This document shows, piece after piece, positions 37,434 to 47,051 of a DNA stretch of 64,000 bases. The stretch comes from Paeniglutamicibacter sp. Y32M11 (GTDB lineage: Bacteria > Actinomycetota > Actinomycetes > Actinomycetales > Micrococcaceae): NCBI RefSeq assembly GCF_019285735.1, contig NZ_CP079107.1, forward strand, positions 372,001-436,000, given 5' to 3'. A program made the position numbers and the translations under genes. The notes under the pieces are model-generated. The model saw nothing but the letters and a program-made list of their open reading frames with translations. It was not told the DNA's origin and searched no databases. The stretch's first letter is position 1. Each line of letters begins with the position of its first letter.

Positions 37434-39151
37434 GCGGGAATATCTCCCACCTCGAGCTGCCCGAGGGTCCCACGACGCGGCCCCTGGAACTGGTGGAGAC
37501 ACGGCCAGCGGCAACGCTGCCGACGCCGCGCTTGCCCCAGCTCCTGCGCGGGAAGCGTCGTGGCCTCTTTGCCGCACTGTTGACCATCGCCATTCTGTGC
37601 GCGGGACTGGGCGTGGGCATTGCACTACTTCTGGGCTCATTGGTCAGTGGAGCACCAATGGTGCCGCTGAGTGTGGGCATCGCCGTGATGATCCTGGTCT
37701 GGGGCTATGGCAGGTATCTGGAACGTGTTGTGGCCGAAAAGCTGGGCCAGGACTACGTGGCCCAGCTGCGACTCTTGTTGATCTCGCATTCGTTGTTGGC
37801 ACCCAAGGTACCCTCGATGGGGATCACCGTGACGCGGGCCAGCAATGATCTTGCCGCGGTGCGCAACTGGGTGGCCCAAGGAATCGCGCCGTTACTGGCC
37901 GGCATCCCGTTGGTGCTGATCTCCATGCTCGGACTCTGGGCGTTGCACCCACTGTTGGCGCTGGCGCTGGCAGTTCCGGTGCTGCTCCTGAGCGTGGTCC
38001 TGCGACTTCTCGCTGGCCCCGCCTACGAGCGGGCCCGGATCCTGCGCCGGCACCGCGGCAACCTAGCGGCCCGCTTGGCCGACACGCTCGCGGCTGGCTC
38101 CGCGCTGGTGGCGGCAGGTGGTGTGTCCCGCGAACTTTCCAGGATCGCTGGCAGCGGAACCAAGGTGCGCGATGCTGCGGTGTCCCGGGCCCGGATGGCG
38201 GGTGTGTTGCGCGCCTGTTCGCTGGCCCTACCCCTGGCATCCACCGCGATTCTGGTGCTGGTTTCCCGGCATGCGGCGCTAGATGCCGGGCAGATCGCCA
38301 CGGCACTGACGCTGTTGGGACTGTGCGCGGCCCCGGTGGGGGAATGGGGCCGGATCGTGGAATACCGGCAAAATTATCGGGCAGCGGCCCGGATTATTGC
38401 TCCGCTGCTGGTGGAGGAAAGCGAGCTGACCGCCGGCCCCGCCCTACGGGAGAATGCTGCGCGGGCGGCGGCACAGATCCAGGCCTCGCGCGTTGCTGGG
38501 GTGTGGCTACGCGGGCTCGAAATCAACGGCCACCGGATCCCGGAGCTACGCGCAGCACCGGGGGAGAAAATATTGCTGCGTGGCAAAGATGCGCGCCTGC
38601 GCTCGGAACTGTTCGCGGTGTTGGCCACCGCGCGCACAAATGCGGGACAGATTTTGGGGGAGCTGGGCGAAGAACGCGAGAATCGCGGCCTGGGGTATGT
38701 GGTGGCCGGACAAATCCCCGGAGCCGTGAGCGAAAAGAAGCGCCGCCGACTGATCGGTGCCGCCTTTGCCTCGATGGTGCCAGAACGCGGCACCCTGGGC
38801 CGGGCCCTGCGGTACCGGCGCCCGGATACCGATCTTTCCCGGGCGTTGGATCTGGCGCGGGAACTCGGTGTGAGGATCGATTCGCTCGAGCAGCGGGAAG
38901 CCACCGCACTGCGTCGCGGAGGGATGCCGCTGACCCGCACCCAGCGTGCGGGACTGATGACGGCGCGGGCGATGCTCGGTTCCCCGGCGCTACTGCTGCT
39001 TGATGGCATCGATGCTCAATTGGAACCGCGTGCCAAGGCGTGGCTGGAGGAGACCTTGCTGAACTACCCGGGCGTGGTCATTATCGCCTCGGATGAGCCA
39101 TGGTGCGCGGGGTTTCGGCTCTGGGATCTGGATGCAGCGCAGCAGCCCTAG
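37430..39151 (+). CDS. degenerate ABC exporter-like protein
   Basis: 573 aa from a GTG overlapping the previous stop. Six membrane helices in the first ~320 residues with an exporter-like coupling segment (VPSMGITVTRASNDLAAVRNWV) resemble CydC/LapB-type ABC exporters. The C-terminal nucleotide-binding region is decayed. The Walker A site reads LLRGKDARLRSE without GxxGxGK[ST], the signature is LTRTQRAGLMTARAML without SGG, and Walker B is LLLLDGIDA without the catalytic Glu. ATP hydrolysis looks impossible without a partner, and none is adjacent. The frame is intact, so this looks like repurposing, not recent decay. Confidence 0.75.
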   Translation: MSGNISHLELPEGPTTRPLELVETRPAATLPTPRLPQLLRGKRRGLFAALLTIAILCAGLGVGIALLLGSLVSGAPMVPLSVGIAVMILVWGYGRYLERVVAEKLGQDYVAQLRLLLISHSLLAPKVPSMGITVTRASNDLAAVRNWVAQGIAPLLAGIPLVLISMLGLWALHPLLALALAVPVLLLSVVLRLLAGPAYERARILRRHRGNLAARLADTLAAGSALVAAGGVSRELSRIAGSGTKVRDAAVSRARMAGVLRACSLALPLASTAILVLVSRHAALDAGQIATALTLLGLCAAPVGEWGRIVEYRQNYRAAARIIAPLLVEESELTAGPALRENAARAAAQIQASRVAGVWLRGLEINGHRIPELRAAPGEKILLRGKDARLRSELFAVLATARTNAGQILGELGEERENRGLGYVVAGQIPGAVSEKKRRRLIGAAFASMVPERGTLGRALRYRRPDTDLSRALDLARELGVRIDSLEQREATALRRGGMPLTRTQRAGLMTARAMLGSPALLLLDGIDAQLEPRAKAWLEETLLNYPGVVIIASDEPWCAGFRLWDLDAAQQP

Positions 39152-39170
39152 GGCCCGGAGCCCCCGAACG

Positions 39171-39779
39171 TTAGCGCAGTGGCGCGGTGAAGGCCATGAC
39201 CGCCCCGACGCAGGATTCAATGCTGCGCTCGGGATGGAAAACCAAGCGGTCTCGGCCCAGGATCAGCGCCGCACCAAAGACCGCGGTCGCAAGTGTGTCA
39301 ATATCGACCGCGGTTTTATGAGGTGCCTCGGGAGTACTGCTGGCGATCTTTCTCAGTGCGGTGGCCACTAAGGTAATGACCTCGTGGCGCATGCTCGCCA
39401 AGGAGGTAGCCCATTGGCTGTCGGACTGCCATTGCTCGGAAATCCACAATTGGGCAAAGGACGGGTATTCGGCAATGAACTCCAGCGCATCGGCGATCAT
39501 CATCCGCAGTCCGTTCAGCGGATCAGGATCCTCGGCGCACTGTGCCAATCGTTCAAAGAGGATCGCCACACCGTAGTTCAGCAGCTCACCGATCAGCTCC
39601 GCCTTGGAACCGAAGTTGTAATACACGGTTCCCTTGGATACCCCTGCGGCCTTGGCGATCTCATCAACCGACACCGCGTGGTGCCCACGCGCCCCGATCA
39701 GTTCCATCGATGCGGTGAACAAACGATGCTTCGAATCGGTGGCACGCACCCTGGGGCGGGGTTCGGCGTTTTGACTCAT
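39171..39779 (-). CDS. TetR-family repressor of the YhgE operon
   Basis: 202 aa. The N-terminal HTH is ASMELIGARGHHAVSVDEIA followed by AAGVSKGTVYYNFGSKAELI. The C-terminal ligand domain is helical and unassigned. It is the last gene of a three-gene operon (4-nt ATGA overlap with yhgE). The operator-like palindrome at 43020 in the operon promoter suggests autorepression. Confidence 0.9.
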   Translation of the reverse strand: MSQNAEPRPRVRATDSKHRLFTASMELIGARGHHAVSVDEIAKAAGVSKGTVYYNFGSKAELIGELLNYGVAILFERLAQCAEDPDPLNGLRMMIADALEFIAEYPSFAQLWISEQWQSDSQWATSLASMRHEVITLVATALRKIASSTPEAPHKTAVDIDTLATAVFGAALILGRDRLVFHPERSIESCVGAVMAFTAPLR

Positions 39780-42094
39780 GCACTCAGCTCCGGATGCAGT
39801 GTTTTCAGGGACCAGGTCTTATGCAAGCGTACCGCCAGGGTGCTGGCCAGCAGGCCCAGCACGGTGTAGCCGATGAGCCCGGCCACCACGGGGCCGAGCA
39901 CCGCGAGATCCGCTCCGTACATCAGGTGCCGCAGGCCGGTGACAACGTGTCCCATGGGCAGCCATTGATGGGCAATGTGCAGGATCTTGGGGGTGGTTTC
40001 CCAGGGGAAGGTTCCGCCGGAGGAAACCAGCTGCAGCACCATCAACACCAGGACCACCATCTTGCCCGGCGTGCCGGCCAGGGCGCAGATGCCCTGGATG
40101 ATGGCGGTGAACGCCATCGACGCCAGCAGGAAGAGTCCCCAGGTCATCCACGGGTGGGCGGTATTGAGCCCGAGGCCGAAGATCACGACCAGGTAGAGGA
40201 TGGTCCCCTGAATGATCGAGATGAAGAAGAAGGGCAGCCAACCGCCGATGGCGATTTTCCAGTTGGAGGCGTTGGAGGCCAGCGCGCGTGCGGTAATCGG
40301 ACGCATGAGCTGGATGAGCATGAAGGCACCAATGAAGATGGCTAGGGTCATGAAGAACGGGGCCAGTCCTTCGCCGTAGACCGAGGCCTTGGCCTGATCC
40401 GTACGATCGACGGCTACCGGATCACCAATGATGGTCGAAACCTGATCGCGGTCTGCCGCGTTGGGGTTGGGTACCTCGTCGGTGCCGTCGGTGAGTTTGG
40501 TGGACAGTTCGGAGGAACCATCACTCAGTTCGGTGGCCCCGTCACCGAGCTCACCGACCCCGTCACCGAGGTCACCCACGCCGGCGAGCAGCGAGCCGGT
40601 TCCCTCGTGCAAGGTCGAGGTCCCGGCGGCCAGCGTTGAGGCGCCGGTGTCCAGCTTCTTGGTACCCGCCAGTGCGTCTGCTTCACCGTCGGCCAGGGTC
40701 TCGGCACCGTCGGAGAGTTTCTGGGCTCCGGTGTTGAGGGCGGAAGCGCCCGCACCGGCATCTGCGATGCCGGTTTTGAGCGCGGGCATGGCCCCGGCCA
40801 GGGTTTCGGTTCCGTCGGCCAGGGTAGAGAGGCCTCCGGAAAGTTGTTTGGCACCGGCCGCGACCTTCGCCGAGCCGTCGGCCAGAGCGGAGATCTGGGA
40901 TTGGGCGGTGGTCAATTGTTTTTTGGTGTCGGCCACCTGTTCGCTGACACCGCTGGATGTTGCGGCGTTCGTGACATCGGTGCGCAGGGTCTTGGCCTGT
41001 TCGCTGGTGAGGATCCCCTCGGTGACCAATTGATCCAGACGGGTGTTCAGGGCCTCGGTGGCCGAATCGATGCGGGTATTGGCATCTTTTTCCAGGGCGG
41101 TGAGGGTTTCTGCTGCCTGCGTGACTTTGTCATCCAGGGCCTTGTTACCGGCGGCCACCTCGGCGGCACCATCGGCGAGCCGGACGGACGCGTCGGAGGC
41201 CTTCTGCGCACCGTCATTAAGCTGTTGGGTATTCGCGGGAAGGGCCGAGGTTTTGGACTTTAGCTCGGCCAGCCCGGCGTTGAGTTTCTTGGTGCCATCG
41301 GCCAGCGTGCCAGCGCCGGCGGCGAGCGAGTTCGCACCGCTGGCGAGCTTCTTTTGCCCGGCCAACAGCGAGGAGGTGCCTTCGTGCAGGGAGTTGGCAC
41401 CCTGGGAAAGATCCGCGGCCCCATCATCAAGTTTGCCGGCTCCATCATCCAGCGTGTTCACTCCATCGGCCAGCGTGGTGACACCGTCGGAGAGCTTCAC
41501 GGTGCCGGTGTGTAGTTTCCCGGCGCCATCTGCGGCCTTGGACATTGAGGTGTGGATCTCGGTGAAGCCGGTGAGCAGGGCATCGGCGGTCTGCGTTCCA
41601 ACCTCGGCGGCCACGGTGTTATGCACCTGGCCGGCGAGCTTGTCGGCGAAGGTGCCCACCATGTAGTTGTTTGCATCGTTGGTGGTGAGTTTCAAGATGC
41701 CTTGTTTGGCCGCCTCGAAGTCGCCGGGGGAGGCGAGATTGGCGGAGAAATCTGCGGGGATGGTCATCGCGAAGGCATAATCGCCGGAGGCAACACCCGC
41801 CTCGGCTTCGGCCTCGGTGGACACCTGGTTCCAACCGAAGGTGCCGTCGTCCATCAATTCGGTGGTGACATCGTCACCTACGGCGAGGTCCTTGCCGTCC
41901 TTGGTGGAACCCTGATCCAGGTTCACGATGGCGGCCTTGACGTTGTGCAGATTGGAATACGGGTCCCAGTTTGCATAAAGGTAGAGCGCCCCGTAGAGCA
42001 GCGGGACCAGAGTCAATGCGGCGATCGCGATCTTCGGCAGGCGACCGGAGGTCATGCGCTTGAGTTCGGACAGAGCCAGACGCAACGTGGTCAT
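39776..42094 (-). CDS. YhgE/Pip-domain membrane protein
   Basis: 772 aa. One N-terminal membrane helix (LPKIAIAALTLVPLLYGALYLYANWDPY begins it) and about five C-terminal helices flank a ~450-residue extracytoplasmic region. That region has an eleven-residue-like repetition of L-x-x-G-A-x-x-L (for example LADGVNTLDDGAGKLDDGA), the phage-infection-protein/YhgE pattern. Family members resemble the membrane half of ABC-2 exporters and ESX/lipid-linked transporters; some are phage receptors. The adjoining ABC-like protein supports a transporter role. Confidence 0.9.
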   Translation of the reverse strand: MTTLRLALSELKRMTSGRLPKIAIAALTLVPLLYGALYLYANWDPYSNLHNVKAAIVNLDQGSTKDGKDLAVGDDVTTELMDDGTFGWNQVSTEAEAEAGVASGDYAFAMTIPADFSANLASPGDFEAAKQGILKLTTNDANNYMVGTFADKLAGQVHNTVAAEVGTQTADALLTGFTEIHTSMSKAADGAGKLHTGTVKLSDGVTTLADGVNTLDDGAGKLDDGAADLSQGANSLHEGTSSLLAGQKKLASGANSLAAGAGTLADGTKKLNAGLAELKSKTSALPANTQQLNDGAQKASDASVRLADGAAEVAAGNKALDDKVTQAAETLTALEKDANTRIDSATEALNTRLDQLVTEGILTSEQAKTLRTDVTNAATSSGVSEQVADTKKQLTTAQSQISALADGSAKVAAGAKQLSGGLSTLADGTETLAGAMPALKTGIADAGAGASALNTGAQKLSDGAETLADGEADALAGTKKLDTGASTLAAGTSTLHEGTGSLLAGVGDLGDGVGELGDGATELSDGSSELSTKLTDGTDEVPNPNAADRDQVSTIIGDPVAVDRTDQAKASVYGEGLAPFFMTLAIFIGAFMLIQLMRPITARALASNASNWKIAIGGWLPFFFISIIQGTILYLVVIFGLGLNTAHPWMTWGLFLLASMAFTAIIQGICALAGTPGKMVVLVLMVLQLVSSGGTFPWETTPKILHIAHQWLPMGHVVTGLRHLMYGADLAVLGPVVAGLIGYTVLGLLASTLAVRLHKTWSLKTLHPELSA

Positions 42095-43002
42095 GAGAGG
42101 TCCTTTGCTGCGGTGGGAAGTGTGGTGGTTTCGACCGGGGCGTCCTCGATCGCATCGACCGGTGAGGTGACCTCCGGGATGTCCATGCTTGCTAGATGTG
42201 CTGGAGTAGAGCCCTCGAGGTGCTTCGGGGAGGATTCGGCTTCGTCGGGGATATCAACGCCGACCGCTGGAGCTGGCTCGGGGTCTGCGAGGTGTGCCGG
42301 TGCTGCCACGGTTTCGGGTTCCTCCGTGGGCTCGTCCGCGGGGAGATCCGCGTCAATCGAGCCGAAGGGAACCTCCAGCTTGTCCTGAATGCCGCCGTCG
42401 TAGGCGGTGGGGCCAGACCACTGTTCGGGGAGGCGCTGCACCACGGCGATGATGGCCGGGGCTCGTTCGCCGGTGGACACCGATCCTAGGTAGGAGCACC
42501 ACAAATCCTCGGGAATCCCGTGGCGGTCCGGGGTGTCGAAGACCAACAGCTCAACGTGGGCATCTTCAAGGGCCAGCTCGGTCATCAGGGTGAGGCGATC
42601 AAGCGGTTCGATGGCATCGAGGTATTGATCGGCCAGGGGCTCCAGATGGTGCTCTTGAATCCACGTTTTGGTCTTGGGTCGTCGCCGTCTGGAACCCGGA
42701 ATGAGCGAAAGGTCCTCGGCCACCAGGTCGCGGACCTTCATGTGTGCCTCCGGATCGTTGATCTGCGGGGAGTCGACAATGGCGCTGATGCGGCGCACCG
42801 CCTTGAGTGAGGAATCCCCGAGCCAGCTGACGCTTCCCTCGCTGGGGCGCATGCGTGCGCTTAGTCCCAGCGACAGCGCGGTGCGCGTGGTTTGGGTATC
42901 GGCCTGGATCAGCAGAAGTTCGCCGCGCGCGACGGCAAGGCTGGTGGGATCCAGCAGGGGCAAGTGGCGACCGGCAATGGCCAGGTTATCGGCGATGAGC
43001 AC
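42091..43002 (-). CDS. ABC ATPase-like protein with degenerate motifs
   Basis: 303 aa, first gene of the yhgE operon. The fold can be followed (LDPTSLAVARGELLLIQAD, SVSWLGD, ISAIVDSPQIN, the VELLVFDTPDRHG Walker B-like strand). Walker A is IQADTQTTRTALSLG, without GxxGxGK[ST], and the Walker B Glu is replaced by Thr. No LSGGQ is seen (LDRLTLMTELALEDA in its place). A ~95-residue acidic, Pro-rich tail follows residue ~210. It may act as a non-hydrolysing partner or scaffold for YhgE. 4-nt overlap with yhgE. Confidence 0.75.
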   Translation of the reverse strand: MLIADNLAIAGRHLPLLDPTSLAVARGELLLIQADTQTTRTALSLGLSARMRPSEGSVSWLGDSSLKAVRRISAIVDSPQINDPEAHMKVRDLVAEDLSLIPGSRRRRPKTKTWIQEHHLEPLADQYLDAIEPLDRLTLMTELALEDAHVELLVFDTPDRHGIPEDLWCSYLGSVSTGERAPAIIAVVQRLPEQWSGPTAYDGGIQDKLEVPFGSIDADLPADEPTEEPETVAAPAHLADPEPAPAVGVDIPDEAESSPKHLEGSTPAHLASMDIPEVTSPVDAIEDAPVETTTLPTAAKDLS

Positions 43003-43019
43003 AAACTAATCGTAAACCA

Positions 43020-43035
43020 AACTGACTGGTCAGTT
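43020..43035. promoter_or_regulatory. candidate TetR operator of the YhgE operon
   Basis: AACTGAC-TG-GTCAGTT, a perfect 7-bp inverted repeat with a 2-nt centre, 18 nt upstream of the first codon of the operon. It resembles operators of TetR repressors of this type. Confidence 0.6.
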
Positions 43036-43157
43036 CAATTAGTGTTTTTGTCTGTTGCGACACGTGACGACTCCGGGTGCGCAACCTTAGGACACGATAG
43101 GGCAACTTTTAGCCCTTGATCTCCATGTGAGGGCGTTGTTCGGGGGAAGATGGGGGC

Positions 43158-44177
43158 ATGATCAAGAGGTTTTGGGTCGGCGGATATTCGCCGGACGGTG
43201 GCGGTACCAGTCAGGGCATCCGAACGATGGGTATCAATAATGGGGTGCTCACGGACCTCGGGCTGGCCCACGCCGCAGATTCCCCCTCGTGGCTGACCGT
43301 CCACCCGACACTGCCGGTGCTCTATGCGGCGCTCGAACATCGGGGTGAGGTGGCTGCCTATACGATCGTGGGCACCGACCGGCTTGCCCCTTTGGGGCGT
43401 CCGATTTCCGCCGGAGCGCTGGTATGTCACCTGGCCTTGGCCGGAAGTTATCTCATCGCCAGCTGCTACGGCGATGGGAAGATTTTGATCTACCCGCTAG
43501 CCACCGACGGTTCGCTGGGACTGCCCAGTCTGGCGCCGACCTCCAGAGATCCCTTTGCGGTCCCCGGTCATGAGGGGCGGGCATCGCATTCTCATCAAGC
43601 CACGGTGTTGCGTTCGGGAAGGATCATCACCACCGATCTTGGGCACGATTCACTGCGCCTGTGGGAACTGCTTGATGGCCAATTGCTGCTGCAACAAGTC
43701 ATCGTCTTGCACAAGGGCGACGGCCCGCGACATCTAGTGGAGCATCCCTCGGGGTTCATTTATGTCGCTACCGAACATGGCGCTGAAGTCATCACGCTGA
43801 GCCCCGACGCTTCGGGCGAATATCGTGAGGTGGCCCGAACCGGGCTTGGCGAAGAGATTGTGCCCGGCGAACATTTTCCTGCCGAGTTGTCCTTGGACAA
43901 GTACCGAGACCGTCTTTACATCGGTGTTCGTGGCGCCCAGAAGGTAGTGGTGCTTGGGCTTAAGGCGGGAATCCCGGTGCTCGTGGGCAGTTCGGCCTGT
44001 GAAGGGGAATGGCCGCGGCATCATCTGCAGGTGGGTGACTCAATGCTGGTGGCCAATCAGCTGTCCAATACGGTCGAGGCCTTCGAGTTGGATGCCGGGG
44101 ATGGGATTCCTTCTGTGCGTCTGGACTCCCTGGTGATGGAAAGTCCCACCTGCATCACCGCCCAAGTGGCATCGTAG
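43158..44177 (+). CDS. lactonase family protein (beta-propeller)
   Basis: 339 aa of the YkgB/Pgl-type seven-bladed propeller family. Seen: MIKRFWVGGYSPDGG at blade 1, SPSWLTVHPTLPVLYAALE, SHSHQATVLRSGRIITTDLGHDSL, GDGPRHLVEHPSGFIYVATE and GEWPRHHLQ. In the family these carry the metal-ligand and active-site residues. A 6-phosphogluconolactonase role is possible but unproven. Confidence 0.85.
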   Translation: MIKRFWVGGYSPDGGGTSQGIRTMGINNGVLTDLGLAHAADSPSWLTVHPTLPVLYAALEHRGEVAAYTIVGTDRLAPLGRPISAGALVCHLALAGSYLIASCYGDGKILIYPLATDGSLGLPSLAPTSRDPFAVPGHEGRASHSHQATVLRSGRIITTDLGHDSLRLWELLDGQLLLQQVIVLHKGDGPRHLVEHPSGFIYVATEHGAEVITLSPDASGEYREVARTGLGEEIVPGEHFPAELSLDKYRDRLYIGVRGAQKVVVLGLKAGIPVLVGSSACEGEWPRHHLQVGDSMLVANQLSNTVEAFELDAGDGIPSVRLDSLVMESPTCITAQVAS

Positions 44178-44314
44178 CAAGGCCGATTAAATACTTTGGT
44201 TTAAATAGGGCCTCGGGATCTAGGGCTCCAAAGATGGCGGACATCAATACTTTTGGGGCTACACGATATAGCACGTCAAGAACTCAAAGATTGAGTGATG
44301 GCAGAATTGAAGAC

Positions 44315-45547
44315 ATGAAAACGTGGACACAACTGGTTGATGACACCAAGCCGATGCCTGGTGGTCTCATAGGTCGAACAGTTCCCGTGGTGTTAGCACT
44401 GGTCATGTACGGGACCGACGTGCTGATGGACGGTACAACGTATGTTTCCAATCCAGGACTGCTTTTACTGGCCGCGCCGTTCATGTCGCTGGCTGCCTTG
44501 TCATTGGGTGTCTTGCCAAGCGTTTTCGTTTGGTACGTCAGTGCCATTCTGATTGGGCTGGCTGGCCTGCCCGGGATACTTGTCTTTGGAATGATCTTTC
44601 CATCGGTGATTGTCATGGCGGTGTGCTGCTGTCTTTTGCCGTGGAAATTTGCCCTTTTGTTCCCGATCTCATCCATAGCCTTGGCCTTAGGGCTGTTTCT
44701 CCTTTCGCCGGGAACACATGTGGTTCCCACACTGTTGTTGGTCCTCTTATGCAGCTTGGCAGCAGTGGCTGGTCTGAGCTTGAACATGTACCGGCGGCGA
44801 CACGAACGAAGTTCCGTGCAGATCCGAAACCTTGAGCAGGAACAGGCGCGCATACGTAGTGAAGAACGAACCCTTTTGGCACATGAGCTCCATGACATCG
44901 TCGCTCATGACGTGACTGTGATCGCGATGCAGGCCAGACGCGCCGAGTTTGTAGATGATCCGACCAAGACGGCAAGAATCCTGGAAGGGATCGGCGATGC
45001 TGCCCAGCAGACTCTTCAAGACCTGAGGAGTCTTGTGATGCTGCTGAAGCAGGAACTGGTGGTGCCCGACCCCGTCCCGTTACAAGGTCGGAACGACGAC
45101 GTAGAGATTCTCGGAACGGCTGCGATGTCGGGTGAAACTACGACTGCTGTGGGCTTCGTGAACGACCTGGACCGGGTTGTCGAGGCGTTGCGGAGGGCAG
45201 ATTTCGAGGTAGTCCTTCAGGTGGAAGGCGACGTGGCCAAGATCCCGGCCAGCCTTCGACAGGTCTTACGCCGTACCATTCGCGAACTTGGAACCAACGT
45301 GCTCAAGCATGCAAGCGTCAGTGGGACCGTCCTAGTGCATCTAGTTATCGGGGACGATACCGTGATGCTCAAGGCCGAAAACGAGGTTTCCTCCGGCAAC
45401 CCGATCATCTCGTCCCATACCGGGTTGGAAGCCATGATTGCTCGCTGTGAGATATTTGGCGGGTTTGTTGATTCTGGATTAACGGCCGAGCGTTGGTCGA
45501 CGTTCGTAACAATCCCGTTGGTGGGTTTACCGTTGCCGCGGCGTTAG
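44315..45547 (+). CDS. NarL-type sensor histidine kinase
   Basis: 410 aa from ATG at 44315 (longer start possible at 44234). Five or six membrane helices in the first ~160 residues, no large sensor. A coiled linker leads to the HisKA_3 H-box LLAHELHDIVAHDVTVIAMQ. The HATPase has N-box RELGTNVLKHA, but G1 and later motifs are weak (LKAENEVSSG; SHTGLEAMIARCEIFGG). Paired with the response regulator 98 nt downstream. The signal is likely membrane-derived (inference). Confidence 0.88.
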   Translation: MKTWTQLVDDTKPMPGGLIGRTVPVVLALVMYGTDVLMDGTTYVSNPGLLLLAAPFMSLAALSLGVLPSVFVWYVSAILIGLAGLPGILVFGMIFPSVIVMAVCCCLLPWKFALLFPISSIALALGLFLLSPGTHVVPTLLLVLLCSLAAVAGLSLNMYRRRHERSSVQIRNLEQEQARIRSEERTLLAHELHDIVAHDVTVIAMQARRAEFVDDPTKTARILEGIGDAAQQTLQDLRSLVMLLKQELVVPDPVPLQGRNDDVEILGTAAMSGETTTAVGFVNDLDRVVEALRRADFEVVLQVEGDVAKIPASLRQVLRRTIRELGTNVLKHASVSGTVLVHLVIGDDTVMLKAENEVSSGNPIISSHTGLEAMIARCEIFGGFVDSGLTAERWSTFVTIPLVGLPLPRR

Positions 45548-45645
45548 CTGGCGCCGTGGGAAGATGATGACTGCAGATGTTACTGCCGGCTGAGCTGGCA
45601 AGCCCAACGTGCGTGAATGCATTAGGTCCATATGGGAGGAAAACC

Positions 45646-46329
45646 GTGACGACAGTACTGCTGGTGGATGACGAGGCTTTGGCTAGGGAAATCCTGCGCG
45701 ACTATCTGTCTTCCGATCCGACTCTCCATATTGTGGGCGAGGCTTGCGACGGAAAAGCTGCGGTGGTTCAGGCTTCTGCCTTGCGTCCCGACGTGATACT
45801 CATGGATATGCAGATGCCCGTCATGGACGGAGTGGCCGCGGCCGCGCAGATTCATGACGCGCATCCCGAGATCGCTATCCTAGGACTCAGTACGTTTTCC
45901 ACGGACCGTTATGTCGTTGACCTGCTGCGGGCGGGCGCCTCCGGCTATCTGGTTAAGGACGCAAAGCCGAAAGAGATCACGACGGCCATCCGCACCGTCA
46001 TGGCGGGAGAATCGGTGCTTTCCCCCGAAGTCACCCGTCATGTGGTGCAGGGCCTTTCGACGTCCGTTCCGGCCGAGCTGATTCCCAATCCAACCCTCGT
46101 CGAAGTACTCACGGACAAGGAACTTGAAGTCATTCGGCTGCTTGGGAGGGGCATGAGCAACCGTGAAATGGCAGCCGAGCTATTTGTCACCGAATCCACC
46201 ATCAAGGCTCGATTCGTGAAGGTTATGAAGAAGCTCGGTGTCCGCGATCGGGTGCAAATCTTGGTGGCTGCGGTGGAGCACGGACTACTTGATACGAGAT
46301 TTGGGTCCCGCTCAGCCAAAGGTACCTGA
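45646..46329 (+). CDS. NarL/LuxR-family response regulator
   Basis: 227 aa from GTG at 45646, chosen for GGAGGAAAACC directly upstream; the open frame extends to 45577. Receiver: VLLVDDEALA, phospho-acceptor in DVILMDMQMPVMDG, and SGYLVKDAKP lysine. LuxR HTH: LTDKELEVIRLLGRGMSNRE, then LFVTESTIKARFVKVMKKLG. Forms a pair with the kinase. The island of IS relics begins about 55 nt after its stop. Confidence 0.93.
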   Translation: MTTVLLVDDEALAREILRDYLSSDPTLHIVGEACDGKAAVVQASALRPDVILMDMQMPVMDGVAAAAQIHDAHPEIAILGLSTFSTDRYVVDLLRAGASGYLVKDAKPKEITTAIRTVMAGESVLSPEVTRHVVQGLSTSVPAELIPNPTLVEVLTDKELEVIRLLGRGMSNREMAAELFVTESTIKARFVKVMKKLGVRDRVQILVAAVEHGLLDTRFGSRSAKGT

Positions 46330-46383
46330 AATTAAATGCATTCCCTGAACTTAAGTCCTGTTGCGTGTCGCAGCGGACGATTC

Positions 46384-47051
46384 CGGGATTTCATGGCCAA
46401 GGGCCGTACCCGTTCTACCAATGCCTTGAACGCCTTGGCTCGCCGCAACGACTTCGGTATTGATGCCCGCACGAAGCTCACCCCGGTGCAGATCGAAGAG
46501 ATCTCGCGGCGGCGTTAAAGTGAGGAATAACTGGCCCTTGGTATCGGCCGTGCCGAGGCGGTCCGTCTTGCCAAGCGCGTTCTGGACCTCGGAGAGCAGC
46601 TGAAGTCCAACGAGCCGAACTTGGACGAGCTGGTCAACGTCAGCGAGACAGCCCCGCTTTTCGAGGTGAAGGGTCTCCGGGCGGTGGACGCGGCAAAGTG
46701 TTTGGTAGCGTGGTCCCACGATGGACGGTCCATAGCGAGGCTGCCTTTGCGTGTCTGGCCGGGGTGAACCCCATCCCGGCACCGTCGGGATACACGGTGA
46801 GGCATCGACTGAATCAGGGAGTCGACAGGAGGCTCAACAGCGCCTTACACATGGCTGCGATCACCAGAATGACCTATGACTCAGAAACCTGCGACTATGT
46901 CGAGAAACGTCGGGCCGAGGGCAAGACGGACAAGGAAATCCGACGTTGCATCAAGCGCTATCTGGCTCGTCGCATATTCAGGATCCTGACCGCCTCGTCT
47001 CAGGCAAAAGGTTCAGGAAACGGCTTGACTAGATATAGAAGAGTCAGATAG
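46384..47051 (+). pseudogene. IS110-family transposase, C-terminal relic
   Basis: Reading frame 46384-46725 shows IS110-like GRTRSTNALNALARRNDFG, IGRAEAVRLAKRVLDLGEQL and LVAWSHDGR, interrupted by two stops at about 46516 and 46528. A frameshift near 46728 leads to SEAAFACLAGVNPIPAPSG, TVRHRLNQGVDRRLNSALHM and DKEIRRCIKRYLARRIFR, the Transposase_20 domain typical of IS110. The N-terminal catalytic domain is missing. Confidence 0.85.

Noticed and set aside
44234-44314. Extended N-terminus of the NarL-type kinase from 44234
   Set aside because: The extra 27 residues lack membrane or domain character and the ATG at 44315 starts the conserved-looking part.
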